Of a stretch of 64,000 bases of DNA, positions 37,901 to 45,467 are shown in pieces. Within the stretch, counting starts at the first letter, position 1; the number at the start of each line of letters is the position of its first letter. The notes beneath the pieces were generated by a model, which worked only from the letters and a program-made list of their open reading frames with translations, did no database searches and was not told where the DNA came from. This stretch comes from a bacterium (GTDB lineage Bacteria; SZUA-79; Acidulodesulfobacterales; Acidulodesulfobacteraceae). The position numbers and the translations under genes were made by a program. The stretch is taken from the NCBI GenBank assembly GCA_021798875.1, contig JAJZBN010000007.1, positions 1 to 64,000 of the forward strand. Direction: 5' to 3'.

Positions 37901-40269
37901 GATTCGTAAAAACGCTCCAATTTTTTGGTTTCGTTTTTAAGCCCTTTTTCGTCCAATAAATTTATTATTTTATCCATTGCAAGAGAAATAGGGTTTATTT
38001 TTACAAAGTCGGAATCGAATAATGTTTCAAAAACCGGTTTGGTAATAAGGTGCTGGGATAGCATAATAATAGCGTCTTCTTCGGATATTACGGGACTTAT
38101 GTTCTGCCTTAATTCGTCTAAAAAAATATCGAACTCTTTTCTGTCGTTTGCGTTCTGTTTTAAAATTTCGTTTATTCTTGCAATATGGACGTTCATTATG
38201 TCTATTATATCTTTCGTCCAATTTAACAGATATTCCTTATCGCCGCATTTTTCTACTATTTTTGCCATTATGGCGTCTTTCCACATCTTTATCTTATCTT
38301 CGGGAAAGTCGAAATTAAGCTGTTCCTTTGGAATGCTTACGCCCGTTCCTATTATATGTATCCTGTCGCTTTCTCCGTTATATTTTAACTGATTTATTGT
38401 TCTGTCCATTTGATCGTCGTGGGCACGAAGACTTTCAAGCGTATTCCAAACTATATTATAGTTTGTTTCCTTTAAAACATCCTCGGGCGCTTTATTAATA
38501 GGTATGGCAACCGGCAATATAATATATCCGAATTTTTTTCCTTCCGATTTTCTCATAGCGCGTCCTACTGCCTGAATAATATCTATTTCGGAATCTTTAG
38601 GATTTAAAAATATTACCGCATCAAGCGCCGGAATATCGACTCCTTCTGACAAACACCTTGCATTGGATAATATTCTGCATTCGCCCTCAGGTACCGGTTC
38701 TTTCAGCCAGCCGATACGCTCATTTCTTTCTATAATATTGGTGGTGCCGTCTATATGCTCTGCTTCGCATTTTAATTCGCCTAAATTCTGGGTTATTTTT
38801 TTAAATTCTTTTGCGATTTTTTTAGAAATTTCAATTTTGCCGGCAAACATAACCGCTCTTTTCATTGGATTAGTATCCGTAAATATATTGGAATCGTCTA
38901 TGCTTTTTTTGGCTAACCCGTTGTAACAGCCCGTTAATTTAGATAAATCGCCTAAGTTTAAAGTACTGTCTTTTTTCGCAAGTTCCGACTGCATATCTTC
39001 GTTAATAAAATCTTGCGACACCATATAAACCATAACCTGATAATCGGATAATAGGTCAAGCTCTACCGCTTTGGAAAAACTTAATTTGTATATAGTTTCT
39101 CCGTATATTTTAGAATCTTCATCCATAGAACAAAGCACTATGTCTTTTTTATTAGCTTTAGTCTTAACGTTTGAAGTGTAAATCCGAGGCGTTGCCGTCA
39201 TATACATCCGCTTTTTCGCTTTAATCTTGTCGTTGTCGTGTATCATGACAAAGTTAGAATCGTCTTTTATTGGACCCTTAATAACTCCCGTAGTTCTGTG
39301 GGCTTCATCGCAAATTACGAAATCGAATTCGGGCAGTCCTTTTGACTGCGCTTTCTGAATTACGTCAAGCGACTGATACGTGGAAAATATTACGGTTCTG
39401 CCGTTTTTATTGCCGCTTTTAAAATTTTCCAATAATTTATCGGCGTCGGTAGTAGCGGGAAATGAAAGTTCATGCAGTCTTAAATCTTCGTCTTTGCCTA
39501 TTTTAACGTCGGAACATACCGCATATGAATTTATGGGGTTTTCGGCTTCATAATTCCATTCTTTTAAAGTTTGGGATAAAAGCGATATAGACGGCACTAA
39601 AAACAGTATATTGGACTGCTCCGGCGTTATAGCTTCCGCTATTTTAAGCGAAGTATATGTCTTTCCGGTGCCGCACGCCATAATCAGCTTTCCTCTGTCG
39701 TGATATTTAAAATATTCGACGGCTTTTTCCAGAGCCTCTTTCTGATGAGGCCTTATGGTTTTTTTGGGCTTTACTTCAAGTTTTTCGATTTTATTTATAT
39801 CAAATTGCAGCCAATCGATAGAACTGTTTTCCAGATCTTCCAAAGTTATCAGGCTGACGGGAACGGTCTGCTCGCTAAGAGATTCGCTAACGTTATCGCT
39901 TATACTGTTTGTGGTAACTACCAATAACCTGTCGGTAAAAATTTTTTTGCCGGATTCGGTGAAAAAAGAATCTATATCTTCTTTGACTAATTTATGTCCT
40001 TCTTCGTAAACCTTACACTGAATAGCGCAAAATCTTTTCTCTCCTTCGCTAAATTCCGCTACGAGGTCAACGCCTTTATCCTTTTCATTTAAACCATATT
40101 CAGAATGCGATATAACAAATTCTTTAAACGTCCATACATTTTTATATAAATTTTTGTATATATTGTCAGTTTTTAAAAAATTCAGCGTTAATGTTTCAAA
40201 AGCCGTTCCCAAATCTCTTATGTTAGTATACTCGGCTCTTAAATTGCTTAAAACTGTCTTTATGGACAT
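34942..40269 (-). CDS. Type ISP-like restriction-modification enzyme with C-terminal S24/LexA-like domain
   Basis: A 1775-residue single-chain enzyme. Residues about 15-130 form an Mrr-like nuclease (D68, Q84-x-K86). Helicase motifs are ACGTGKT (198-204), CDEAH (near 321), MTATPR and QAVGRAMRK. The adenine methyltransferase has motif I DPFTGTGTF (near 868) and NPPY (near 984), followed by a target-recognition region. This order matches LlaGI/LlaBIII-type enzymes. Unlike those, the C-terminal 130 or so residues form a LexA/UmuD-like peptidase fold with a Ser near 1678 (VVGKSMEPTIPDG) and a Lys near 1722 (FTVKRY), both in catalytic-dyad context. No HTH precedes it. A GGAG site stands before the ATG. 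It is the main intact defence gene of the island. Confidence 0.88.
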   Translation of the reverse strand: MSIKTVLSNLRAEYTNIRDLGTAFETLTLNFLKTDNIYKNLYKNVWTFKEFVISHSEYGLNEKDKGVDLVAEFSEGEKRFCAIQCKVYEEGHKLVKEDIDSFFTESGKKIFTDRLLVVTTNSISDNVSESLSEQTVPVSLITLEDLENSSIDWLQFDINKIEKLEVKPKKTIRPHQKEALEKAVEYFKYHDRGKLIMACGTGKTYTSLKIAEAITPEQSNILFLVPSISLLSQTLKEWNYEAENPINSYAVCSDVKIGKDEDLRLHELSFPATTDADKLLENFKSGNKNGRTVIFSTYQSLDVIQKAQSKGLPEFDFVICDEAHRTTGVIKGPIKDDSNFVMIHDNDKIKAKKRMYMTATPRIYTSNVKTKANKKDIVLCSMDEDSKIYGETIYKLSFSKAVELDLLSDYQVMVYMVSQDFINEDMQSELAKKDSTLNLGDLSKLTGCYNGLAKKSIDDSNIFTDTNPMKRAVMFAGKIEISKKIAKEFKKITQNLGELKCEAEHIDGTTNIIERNERIGWLKEPVPEGECRILSNARCLSEGVDIPALDAVIFLNPKDSEIDIIQAVGRAMRKSEGKKFGYIILPVAIPINKAPEDVLKETNYNIVWNTLESLRAHDDQMDRTINQLKYNGESDRIHIIGTGVSIPKEQLNFDFPEDKIKMWKDAIMAKIVEKCGDKEYLLNWTKDIIDIMNVHIARINEILKQNANDRKEFDIFLDELRQNISPVISEEDAIIMLSQHLITKPVFETLFDSDFVKINPISLAMDKIINLLDEKGLKNETKKLERFYESVEKRVSAIKNPEDKQKVIIELYDNFFSLANPKSSDKYGIVYTPVEIVDFIVNSVEHVLNEEFGTKLENEDVHILDPFTGTGTFITRLLHNGIIAPDKLENKYKKELHANEIMLLAYYIAAINIEETYKNITGKYEPFTGIVLTDTFQMLEEEYKSQAKQMVISVTDEETFYPLKRNSKRALKQKRQDIRVIIGNPPYSAKQDNANDDNKADKYPKLDEKIVNTYVKNSTAQLKQSLHDSYIRAFRWATDRIKDKGVICYISNNSYINGKALDGFRKSLLDEFSSVYCFNLKGNFRAYNAEEGENVFGNKCGTGVAITLLVKNPDKAKNNKIFYYEIPEKLKTDEKLNYISSKKDITAIKWQEIIPNESHDWIKKRNPVFSEFIPMGDKTSLESKTIFKIYSGGLKTQRDSWCYNFSKEKLENNVKSMIEFYNGEVDRYGNAGNIPKNIDSFVNNDPTKISWTRGLKNRLKSQKKLEFNNQDIVAAVHRPFCKQWLYYNGTRELNEEISQMPKIFPDKNSDNLLICVNGIGDKTFSSVIVNNVPDLQILFNSQAFPLYYYEKTEDTNNSQQSLFHSEPLQEEIKYTKKDNISDEFLKEIRDKYHDASINKEDIFYYIYGILHNEDYKKTFANDLTKMLPRIPFIAEFKDISKYGRELANLHIHYENIEPYPVTETISKNPKDLPEKELYRIEKMKFGRKGKDKDKTVIIYNEFVTLSNIPLESYDYIVNGRSAIEWIMNRYQVNIDKNSLIKNDLNIYLEEINDYKYIVNLIKKIINVSIKSVNIIKEISKYKIVESESAVESLEKYDDKAVKSNVIDFPAKFDVIPDDDVPEEQKFVEYLPVYSLEAAASKFSGEQYVERLGWKSVKNLNYLHKLYPDMFIAKVVGKSMEPTIPDGSYCIFRFEPQGSRDGKVVLAESRLVSDHETNQKFTVKRYRSEKEYSGEDGLWSHKRIILSPDNKDFEDIILENASENDFKIVAEFISVV

Positions 40270-40554
40270 AAAAACACTCCGTTTAACGTATTTTAATTAA
40301 CACTATTAAGCACTGATTAATTATTGAATTAGCTTTATTTTTAACATATGAATATTATATTAACAGTTTTTTGAAATAATAAAAACGCTTGATTTGCTTT
40401 TGTTGTTAATATTTGCATTGTGCATTTTTTGCACAATGCTTTTTCATAGAGATACAAAAATAGACTGTTTTTATTTGAACTGTTTCCAAATTGTAAACAG
40501 TTCAGCAGCCTATTTTTCGGTTTTATTTCGCCAGATACCAAACTTTCGGGATAG
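40270..40554. other. Upstream region of the RM gene with possible repeat remnant
   Basis: No intact gene. On the minus strand near 40370-40450 one frame reads SIVQKMHNANINNKSK, which resembles the start of the RhuM core, so this may be a further rhuM remnant. The rest is AT-rich and would carry the promoter of the large gene. Confidence 0.35.
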
Positions 40555-40740
40555 CATAGAATAACCTTTTACAACATGCTATTTTAATACTGTAGTTGCA
40601 CGCCGGCGAAATTTAGCAGCTTTTTTCAATTTACTTTGTAACCGACCGATAAAATAACATCTGAATTATAAGATTCTATTTCTCGTTTTACTATCCGATT
40701 GCCTTCATTTTTAACTGTTGCAATTTTTGCAACAGTTGAG
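40555..40740 (-). pseudogene. rhuM fragment C (central part, with stops)
   Basis: The minus strand encodes TVAKIATVKNEGNRIVKREI, then ESYNSDVILSVGYKVN, a stop codon and KKAAKFRRRATTVLK. It is clearly homologous base by base to 42961-43150 of the longer rhuM copy but interrupted by stops. It begins at the vapC stop codon, so the vapBC pair separates it from the N-terminal fragment at 41508-41797. Confidence 0.85.
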
Positions 40741-40741
40741 C

Positions 40742-41125
40742 TTATCTCCCTAAACTTAAAAACTCTTCGCTAAGCATGGGGTAATGCTTTTTATTTAATG
40801 TGAATAATTTGAAATTGTAATTTTTTGCCGCAGCTCCTATTATTGCATCTGCAAGCTCTATTTTATGGGACTTTCTATATTTATTTATATATATACCTGC
40901 TAATTCGCCTATTCGTTTATTTATATCTAAAAAATAAAAACTTTCTATAAGTTCACGGGTTTTTCTTTCCTCTTTGTCCGTCATTCCCGAGTAAACCTCA
41001 ACAACCTGAATGGGCGTTATATATATTTTGCCTGATGTTTCTTCGGATAAGCGTTTTGCGTCAGCCACTATCGTTTCTTTACCTCTTAATATCCAAATGA
41101 TAATATCCGTATCAAAAATTATCAA
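40742..41125 (-). CDS. vapC: VapC-type PIN-domain toxin
   Basis: A 127-residue PIN-domain ribonuclease. Acidic metal ligands are in place: Asp5 (MIIFDTDIIIW), Glu43 (VVEVYSG) and Asp93 (IELADAIIGAAA). VapC toxins cut tRNA or rRNA when not bound by the antitoxin. Its start overlaps the antitoxin gene by 14 bp, the usual coupling. The pair lies between two rhuM fragments, which suggests it arrived as a cassette. Confidence 0.9.
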   Translation of the reverse strand: MIIFDTDIIIWILRGKETIVADAKRLSEETSGKIYITPIQVVEVYSGMTDKEERKTRELIESFYFLDINKRIGELAGIYINKYRKSHKIELADAIIGAAAKNYNFKLFTLNKKHYPMLSEEFLSLGR

Positions 41126-41357
41126 TTCTATTTCCCTTTCTTAATTTTCTAATAAAATCGTTAATTTTAAAATCGGGTTTATCTTTCCACGCGCCTTTAG
41201 AGTTGTCTATGGCGTCCGATATTTTATTACTTTTATTCACCAAGTTTTTTTTTAGGTTTTCTCTTATTATTTGAGATGCGCTTTTACCTAAAATCAAACT
41301 TTCTTGCTTTAAAATTTCGTATATTTCATCGTCTAAATATATTTGCGTTCTTCTCAT
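41112..41357 (-). CDS. vapB: VapB-type ribbon-helix-helix antitoxin
   Basis: An 81-residue protein. The N-terminal RRTQIYLDDEIYEILKQES is a ribbon-helix-helix DNA-binding and dimerisation unit; the C-terminal tail (ISDAIDNSKGAWKDKPDF) would wrap the PIN toxin. An AGAGGAA ribosome site precedes the ATG. It probably represses its own operon through the inverted repeat at 41406-41430. Confidence 0.85.
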   Translation of the reverse strand: MRRTQIYLDDEIYEILKQESLILGKSASQIIRENLKKNLVNKSNKISDAIDNSKGAWKDKPDFKINDFIRKLRKGNRIDNF

Positions 41358-41405
41358 TAAAGTTCCTCTTTTTATAAATTAATCATTTATAAATTTACCG
41401 ATATA

Positions 41406-41430
41406 ATGTATATTATAACTTATTATACAT
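41406..41430. promoter_or_regulatory. Inverted repeat, probable VapB operator
   Basis: Arms ATGTATA (41406-41412) and TATACAT (41424-41430) are separated by 11 bp in an AT-rich region 49-73 bp upstream of vapB. The spacing suits a ribbon-helix-helix repressor. Confidence 0.45.
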
Positions 41431-41507
41431 CATATTGATAGATTATAAAACATATAAAACGAAAATAATTATTTTCATAATTTATTTTTTTTAATATATT
41501 TTAAAAT

Positions 41508-41797
41508 TGAGTTTGATAAGTTTTGCCATCTGTCGCAGTATGTGCAAATTTTGCACATACTTCTTTGGAATCAAGTTCACCAATCCTCAGTATATTTCTT
41601 ATATGTTTAGTTACAACTATCCTATCTACTTCAAATAAATCTGCAATCTGGGTTTGAGTTGCCCATATAGTTTCATTTTGCCAATCCCTCCTTAATTCGA
41701 TTGCTCCGCTTTCCGACTGATATGATATATAGCTATTTCATTTTTAATATTTTCCATAAATTCTTATTCCAAATTCAATCCTATTTTAGCTGCTGGT
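41508..41797 (-). pseudogene. rhuM fragment A with hsdM tail
   Basis: From 41797 the minus strand encodes the last residues of an HsdM copy (AAKIGLNLE, stop), then ATGGAAAATATT at 41755, the rhuM start. An extra 5 bp in the ATATC run breaks the frame. Beyond it are ETIWATQTQIADLFEVDR and CAKFAHTATDGKTYQTQF, then a stop. The layout repeats the intact junction at 43290-43380, so this is a duplicated and decayed allele with a different middle sequence. Confidence 0.85.
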
Positions 41798-41907
41798 ATA
41801 CTATATAGGCTATATCGGAAATATAAACCGCCAAACGGCTTATTTCTTCTTTTTATCGGCTAAATTTTATAGATAGCACCGATAATATTTCATCTATCAA
41901 TTTCTTT
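41798..41907. other. Intergenic region, no feature seen
   Basis: AT-rich sequence between the rhuM/hsdM remnant and the MNT promoter; nothing recognisable. Confidence 0.4.
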
Positions 41908-41959
41908 ATTCTTTTTTCTTGATAATTTTTATATTTTTTCAGGTATAATTTATTTATAC
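41908..41959 (+). promoter_or_regulatory. Promoter segment of the MNT-HEPN pair (52-bp repeat, copy 1)
   Basis: Contains AGGTATAAT with a perfect -10 at 41944-41949, and TTGATA upstream with a long (about 19 bp) spacer. The whole 52-bp segment is repeated without change at 44952-45003 ahead of yjbQ. Confidence 0.65.
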
Positions 41960-42013
41960 CAAACAATTAGCATTTGATTCATAAATCTTATAAATAAGGC
42001 AGGTTAGAGGAAT

Positions 42014-42343
42014 ATGCAAAGAAATAAATCGGTTCCTTTTATTAAAGTAAGATTGAACGATTACGAAGTAGAAGCTATTAAACATTTTGCAGATAATATA
42101 TTTAATAATCCTTCGGTATATATATTCGGTTCGCGGGCAGATTTATCATCGAAAGGGGGAGATATAGATATTTATATAGAAACGAGCGACGACTCTGAAG
42201 AAATCTTCGATAAAAAAATTAATTTTTTAACCGAACTTACAAAAAAAATAGGGGAACAGAAAATAGATGTCGTTATAAAAGGAAAGAATTCAAAAGATAA
42301 AGATATTTTTAATATTGCAAAAAAAAATGGGGTAATGATTTGA
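42014..42343 (+). CDS. MNT-type nucleotidyltransferase antitoxin
   Basis: A 109-residue minimal nucleotidyltransferase. The active-site pattern is YIFGSRADLSSKGGDIDIYI: GSR (39-41) and Asp50-x-Asp52. In MNT-HEPN systems this protein neutralises the HEPN toxin, in known cases by adenylylating it. A TAGAGGAA ribosome site precedes the ATG. The stop overlaps the HEPN start. The last 57 bp of the gene are duplicated at 45011-45066. Confidence 0.88.
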   Translation: MQRNKSVPFIKVRLNDYEVEAIKHFADNIFNNPSVYIFGSRADLSSKGGDIDIYIETSDDSEEIFDKKINFLTELTKKIGEQKIDVVIKGKNSKDKDIFNIAKKNGVMI

Positions 42344-42777
42344 TAGAACTCAAATATATTTTAAACGTTATAGACAAACAGTTTTCTAAAATAGAATTAA
42401 TAGTTTCGGAAATAAAAGACTTTTTGCCTCTTAAAAACGAGGATATGGAAGATATAAACAAAATCAAAACGATTGATTCTTTTATATACAGATTCGGTAA
42501 AATTCAAGATATTATGGGGGAAAAACTATTTCCCGCATTTCTTGAGCATTTGCAGGAATATAATACGTCAATGTCGTTATTGGATGTTTTACATAAGCTT
42601 GAGAAATTAAGATTGCTGAATACCGATGAATGGATAAAAATAAGGCAGATAAGAAATACGATGACGCATGAATATCCAGATAATGATGATGAAATTATTG
42701 CAACGATAAGTTCCGCCCTTGATTATTTTGAAATAATGAAAAATATTTATAAATCGATAAAACAAAAATTAGGCTAA
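42340..42777 (+). CDS. HEPN-domain toxin
   Basis: A 145-residue all-helical HEPN protein. The RNase motif is R105-N-x3-H110 (IRNTMTHEYP). The start is TTG, overlapping the MNT stop, so translation is coupled. It is expected to be an RNA-cutting toxin held by the MNT partner. Its end touches the truncated end of rhuM copy B on the other strand, so the cassette probably removed the rhuM 3' part. Confidence 0.85.
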   Translation: MIELKYILNVIDKQFSKIELIVSEIKDFLPLKNEDMEDINKIKTIDSFIYRFGKIQDIMGEKLFPAFLEHLQEYNTSMSLLDVLHKLEKLRLLNTDEWIKIRQIRNTMTHEYPDNDDEIIATISSALDYFEIMKNIYKSIKQKLG

Positions 42778-43332
42778 TTAGGACTTAAGCGTTGTATATT
42801 TAACAAGCCTGCTTTCTTCAAAAACCATATAAAAGCAAACGCACCGCTTCGTTTGTTGCCGTCGATAATCCGCCTTACTGCTTTCCGGCAAAAGAGCCTT
42901 TACATCGTCTAACGCTTTTAAAAATAGTTTATAATTTGACGCAATGCGTTCTTTATTAATAGAATAACCTTTTATAATATGCTCTTTTAATATTGTGTTG
43001 GCCCACCGGCGAAATTTAGTTGCTTTTTTTGAATTTACTTTGTAACCGACTGATAAAATAACATCCAAATTATAAGATTCTATTTCTCGCTTTACTATCC
43101 GATTACCTTCATTTTGAAGTGTTGCAATTTTTGCAACAGTTGATTTATCGTCTAATTCGCCGTCTTTATAAATGTTTTTTATGTGGCGCGAAATGCCGGA
43201 TTTATCGATACCAAAAAGATCTGCAATCTGTTGCAAACTCGCCCATAATGTTTCTTGCTTGATATCTGCTTTAAATTCAATCGCTCCGCTTTCCGACTGA
43301 TATATAGCTATTTCATTTTTAATATTTTCCAT
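42778..43332 (-). pseudogene. rhuM copy B, internally deleted and truncated
   Basis: The longest rhuM copy: a 184-codon frame with the RhuM N-terminal DNA-binding part (LWASLQQIADLFGIDKSGISRHIKNIYK) and core (VKREIESYNLDVILSVGYKVNSKKATKFRRWA). Normal RhuM proteins are about 330 residues. After SSKADYRR the frame reads nonsense, but another frame gives DGNKRSGAFAFIWFLKKAGL, the Fic-like C-terminal motif, so a deletion with frame change has occurred. It ends at the HEPN gene. RhuM genes often accompany Type I restriction systems; the hsdM fragment is 6 bp upstream. Confidence 0.82.
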
Positions 43333-43338
43333 AAATTC

Positions 43339-43677
43339 TTATTCCAAATTTAGCCCTATTTTAGCTAATTGTATTTTTATCTCTTCGTTAAGCCTTTTTT
43401 CTTCCGCCATCTGTTTCGACAGTTCCGCCGTAAGCCGTTTCATCTTTTCTTCAAATAATTCGTCGTCTTCTTCCGTTTCTTTAGTGCCGACGTATCTGCC
43501 GGGCGTTAAAATATAGCCCTGCTTTTTTATTTCTTCAGTATTTACCGCCTTGCAAAATCCTGCAATATCCTCGTATTTTCCTCCTTCGCCCCTGAAAGCA
43601 TGGTAAGTACCCGCGATTTTATTAATTTCTTCATCGGTAAGCTCCCTGTGTCTTCTGTCTATCATAACGCCCATCAA
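43339..43677 (-). pseudogene. HsdM C-terminal fragment (Type I methyltransferase)
   Basis: A 112-codon frame matching only the C-terminus of HsdM: IDRRHRELTDEEINKIAGTY, then FCKAVNTEEI, ILTPGRYVGTKETEEDDELF and a helical tail ending KIGLNLE. The methyltransferase motifs (NPPF, SAM site) are absent, so it is a remnant, not an enzyme. It directly precedes rhuM copy B, as hsdM precedes rhuM in intact loci. No hsdR or hsdS is seen. Confidence 0.88.
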
Positions 43678-43708
43678 TATTCAGCGGTAATTGAGTATTT
43701 CAGAATTG

Positions 43709-44401
43709 TTAATTTTTAAGCTTATTTTCTAAATTATTTTTTGGTAATTTTTTGGTAATTAATTTTTCTAAATCGGAAAGATCTTCTAAAAATCTATCTT
43801 TTAATATATCATCTTCTTTATATGCGCTATAATATCTATTAAACAGCAAATCAATATTTTTATATATTTCCTTTAGAAATTCTAACTGGGAAGGATTAAG
43901 ACTGTCCGTATAATTTTTACCCATAAATATAATGTCATGCAAATCTCTTGCTGCGGTTCTATTTTCAAAAGCAGACCTTTTAAAATCAAACAAAAAAGGT
44001 AATTTATAAATTCGAATATTGTTTACTATATCCGTTTTAGATTCATGATATCCGCTTCGAAACGACATTTCTATCTTAAGATTTTCTTTTTTGTCAGTCT
44101 TATATTCTCCGTAAGTTATTATCATTTTTTTTACGGTATCGGTATGTTTTTTGGTATGTATATCAAGTAAAATCGGTCTATTTTCACCGTGATAGTAAGT
44201 AAAAGCTTTGTTGATAACATATTCAAGGTTGACGTCTTTATTTGCATCAAAATCTAAATCCGTGGACATCCTGTCAAGACCGTAACCTAATAATAAAGCT
44301 GTTCCGCCTTTTAAAGCAAGCGGCAGAGCGTTTTTTAAAATTGTCTCGGATATTGTTCTCATTATTTTTAAGTGGGTTTCGTTATCTTTACATAAAAGCA
44401 T
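43709..44401 (-). CDS. AbiEii/AbiGii-type nucleotidyltransferase toxin
   Basis: A 230-residue DUF1814-type nucleotidyltransferase. The core is LKGGTALLLGYGLDRMSTDLDFD, with Gly-Gly-Thr (32-34) and Asp48/Asp50 as likely metal ligands. AbiEii proteins are toxins of type IV-like abortive infection pairs. It overlaps the upstream gene by 14 bp. A Lys/Asn-rich tail follows the domain. Phage-defence activity is inferred from family. Confidence 0.82.
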   Translation of the reverse strand: MLLCKDNETHLKIMRTISETILKNALPLALKGGTALLLGYGLDRMSTDLDFDANKDVNLEYVINKAFTYYHGENRPILLDIHTKKHTDTVKKMIITYGEYKTDKKENLKIEMSFRSGYHESKTDIVNNIRIYKLPFLFDFKRSAFENRTAARDLHDIIFMGKNYTDSLNPSQLEFLKEIYKNIDLLFNRYYSAYKEDDILKDRFLEDLSDLEKLITKKLPKNNLENKLKN

Positions 44402-44792
44402 TTTTCCACCTTAATAGCATGTCTGTTTCTTTTTTATCTGCATGCTTAATCATAATATCTAAATATTTAACGAACTCTTCAATATCTTTATCTTCCAGAA
44501 GATAATCTTTAAATATAATATGATCGGGGTAATGTTTTAATACAAAAATATTTTGGTACAACATATCGGCAATCGCTCTTGCAGGAGATGCGCATTTTAC
44601 AGACTCTATATTTTTGCCTATTGAGTTAAAAAATTTAGTACAGTCATATAAGCCCGATAAACCGAATAAATATTGCGTATCGGTATAATCTACTCCGCTT
44701 ACCGACCAGTTATCCGCACTTATAACCCCGGAAAGATGCCAATCCGCTCCGCTTATATTTAAAGCCCCCATGCCTGTAATATATTTGTTCAT
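44388..44792 (-). CDS. Probable partner (antitoxin) of the AbiEii-like protein
   Basis: A 134-residue soluble protein of no family I can name. It starts MNKYITGMGALNISGADWHL and has no clear winged-helix AbiEi domain. It is translationally coupled to the AbiEii-like gene by a 14-bp overlap, and small upstream partners of such toxins are usually antitoxins. The role is inferred from position only. The start has a poor ribosome site. Confidence 0.6.
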   Translation of the reverse strand: MNKYITGMGALNISGADWHLSGVISADNWSVSGVDYTDTQYLFGLSGLYDCTKFFNSIGKNIESVKCASPARAIADMLYQNIFVLKHYPDHIIFKDYLLEDKDIEEFVKYLDIMIKHADKKETDMLLRWKNAFM

Positions 44793-44951
44793 AAAAAACG
44801 TATTTTTTTATAAGTTATTTATATTGTTAATTCTTAAGTATATAAAATTTATGGAAAAGAAATATTATAATTTAATTATAACATACTGAGTTAAAGTTTT
44901 TAATAATCTAAAAGGCCTCAAATTTTCTGAATGAAATAAAAATTTTTTACT

Positions 44952-45003
44952 ATTCTTTTTTCTTGATAATTTTTATATTTTTTCAGGTATAATTTATTTA
45001 TAC
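44952..45003 (+). promoter_or_regulatory. Duplicated MNT promoter, now before yjbQ (52-bp repeat, copy 2)
   Basis: Identical over 52 bp to 41908-41959, with the perfect -10 TATAAT at 44988-44993. It is the only evident promoter for yjbQ. Confidence 0.65.
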
Positions 45004-45010
45004 TACACAA

Positions 45011-45066
45011 AAAGAATTCAAAAGATAAAGATATTTTTAATATTGCAAAAAAAATGGGGTAATGAT
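45011..45066 (+). pseudogene. 3' end of a second MNT gene copy
   Basis: These 56 bp match the last 57 bp of the MNT gene (42283-42339) except for one A fewer in an A9 run. The copy is joined to the duplicated promoter with the 323 bp between them missing, and it supplies the GGGGT ribosome site for yjbQ at the same place it serves the HEPN gene. Confidence 0.8.
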
Positions 45067-45462
45067 ATGAAAATAAATAACTTCACGGTAAAAACCGGCA
45101 AAAGAACCGAACTAATAGACATTACGCAAACGGTTGTAGATTTTATCGTCAAATACGGCAACGGGGAAGGGCTGTGTATGGTTTATTCGCCGCATACTAC
45201 AACGGCGGTTATTATAAACGAAGCATACGATCCCGACGTTGCTTTAGATATAAACCGTTTTTTAGATAATCTTGCTCCTAAAAACAATAATTACCGGCAT
45301 GCGGAAGGAAATTCCGATGCGCATATAAAAGCGGCTATAATAGGCAATTCAAGGATATTGCCATATTCCGGCAATAAGCTGAATCTCGGAAGATGGGAGG
45401 GGATTTTCCTTTGCGAATTCGACGGTCCGAGACAGAGAAATATAAATATAATTTTAATTTAA
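45067..45462 (+). CDS. yjbQ: YjbQ-family protein (secondary thiamine-phosphate synthase-like)
   Basis: A protein of about 131 residues, UPF0047/YjbQ family. Characteristic motifs are YSPHTTTAVIINEAYDPDV, YRHAEGNSDAHIKAAI and LNLGRWEGIFLCEFDGPR. Some members have weak thiamine-phosphate synthase activity; the physiological role is uncertain. The ATG at 45067 is preferred over the upstream one at 45043: the family begins there, GGGGT precedes it, and the extra eight residues are the leftover end of the duplicated MNT gene. Confidence 0.88.
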   Translation: MKINNFTVKTGKRTELIDITQTVVDFIVKYGNGEGLCMVYSPHTTTAVIINEAYDPDVALDINRFLDNLAPKNNNYRHAEGNSDAHIKAAIIGNSRILPYSGNKLNLGRWEGIFLCEFDGPRQRNINIILI

Positions 45463-45467
45463 TTTCT

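Noticed and set aside
40341-40541. 66-codon open frame on the minus strand
   Set aside because: It overlaps the end of rhuM fragment C in another frame, has no ribosome site and no recognisable product; probably chance or remnant DNA.
45043-45066. Longer start for yjbQ
   Set aside because: The extra codons are the leftover 3' end of a duplicated MNT gene; the family start and GGGGT site favour 45067.
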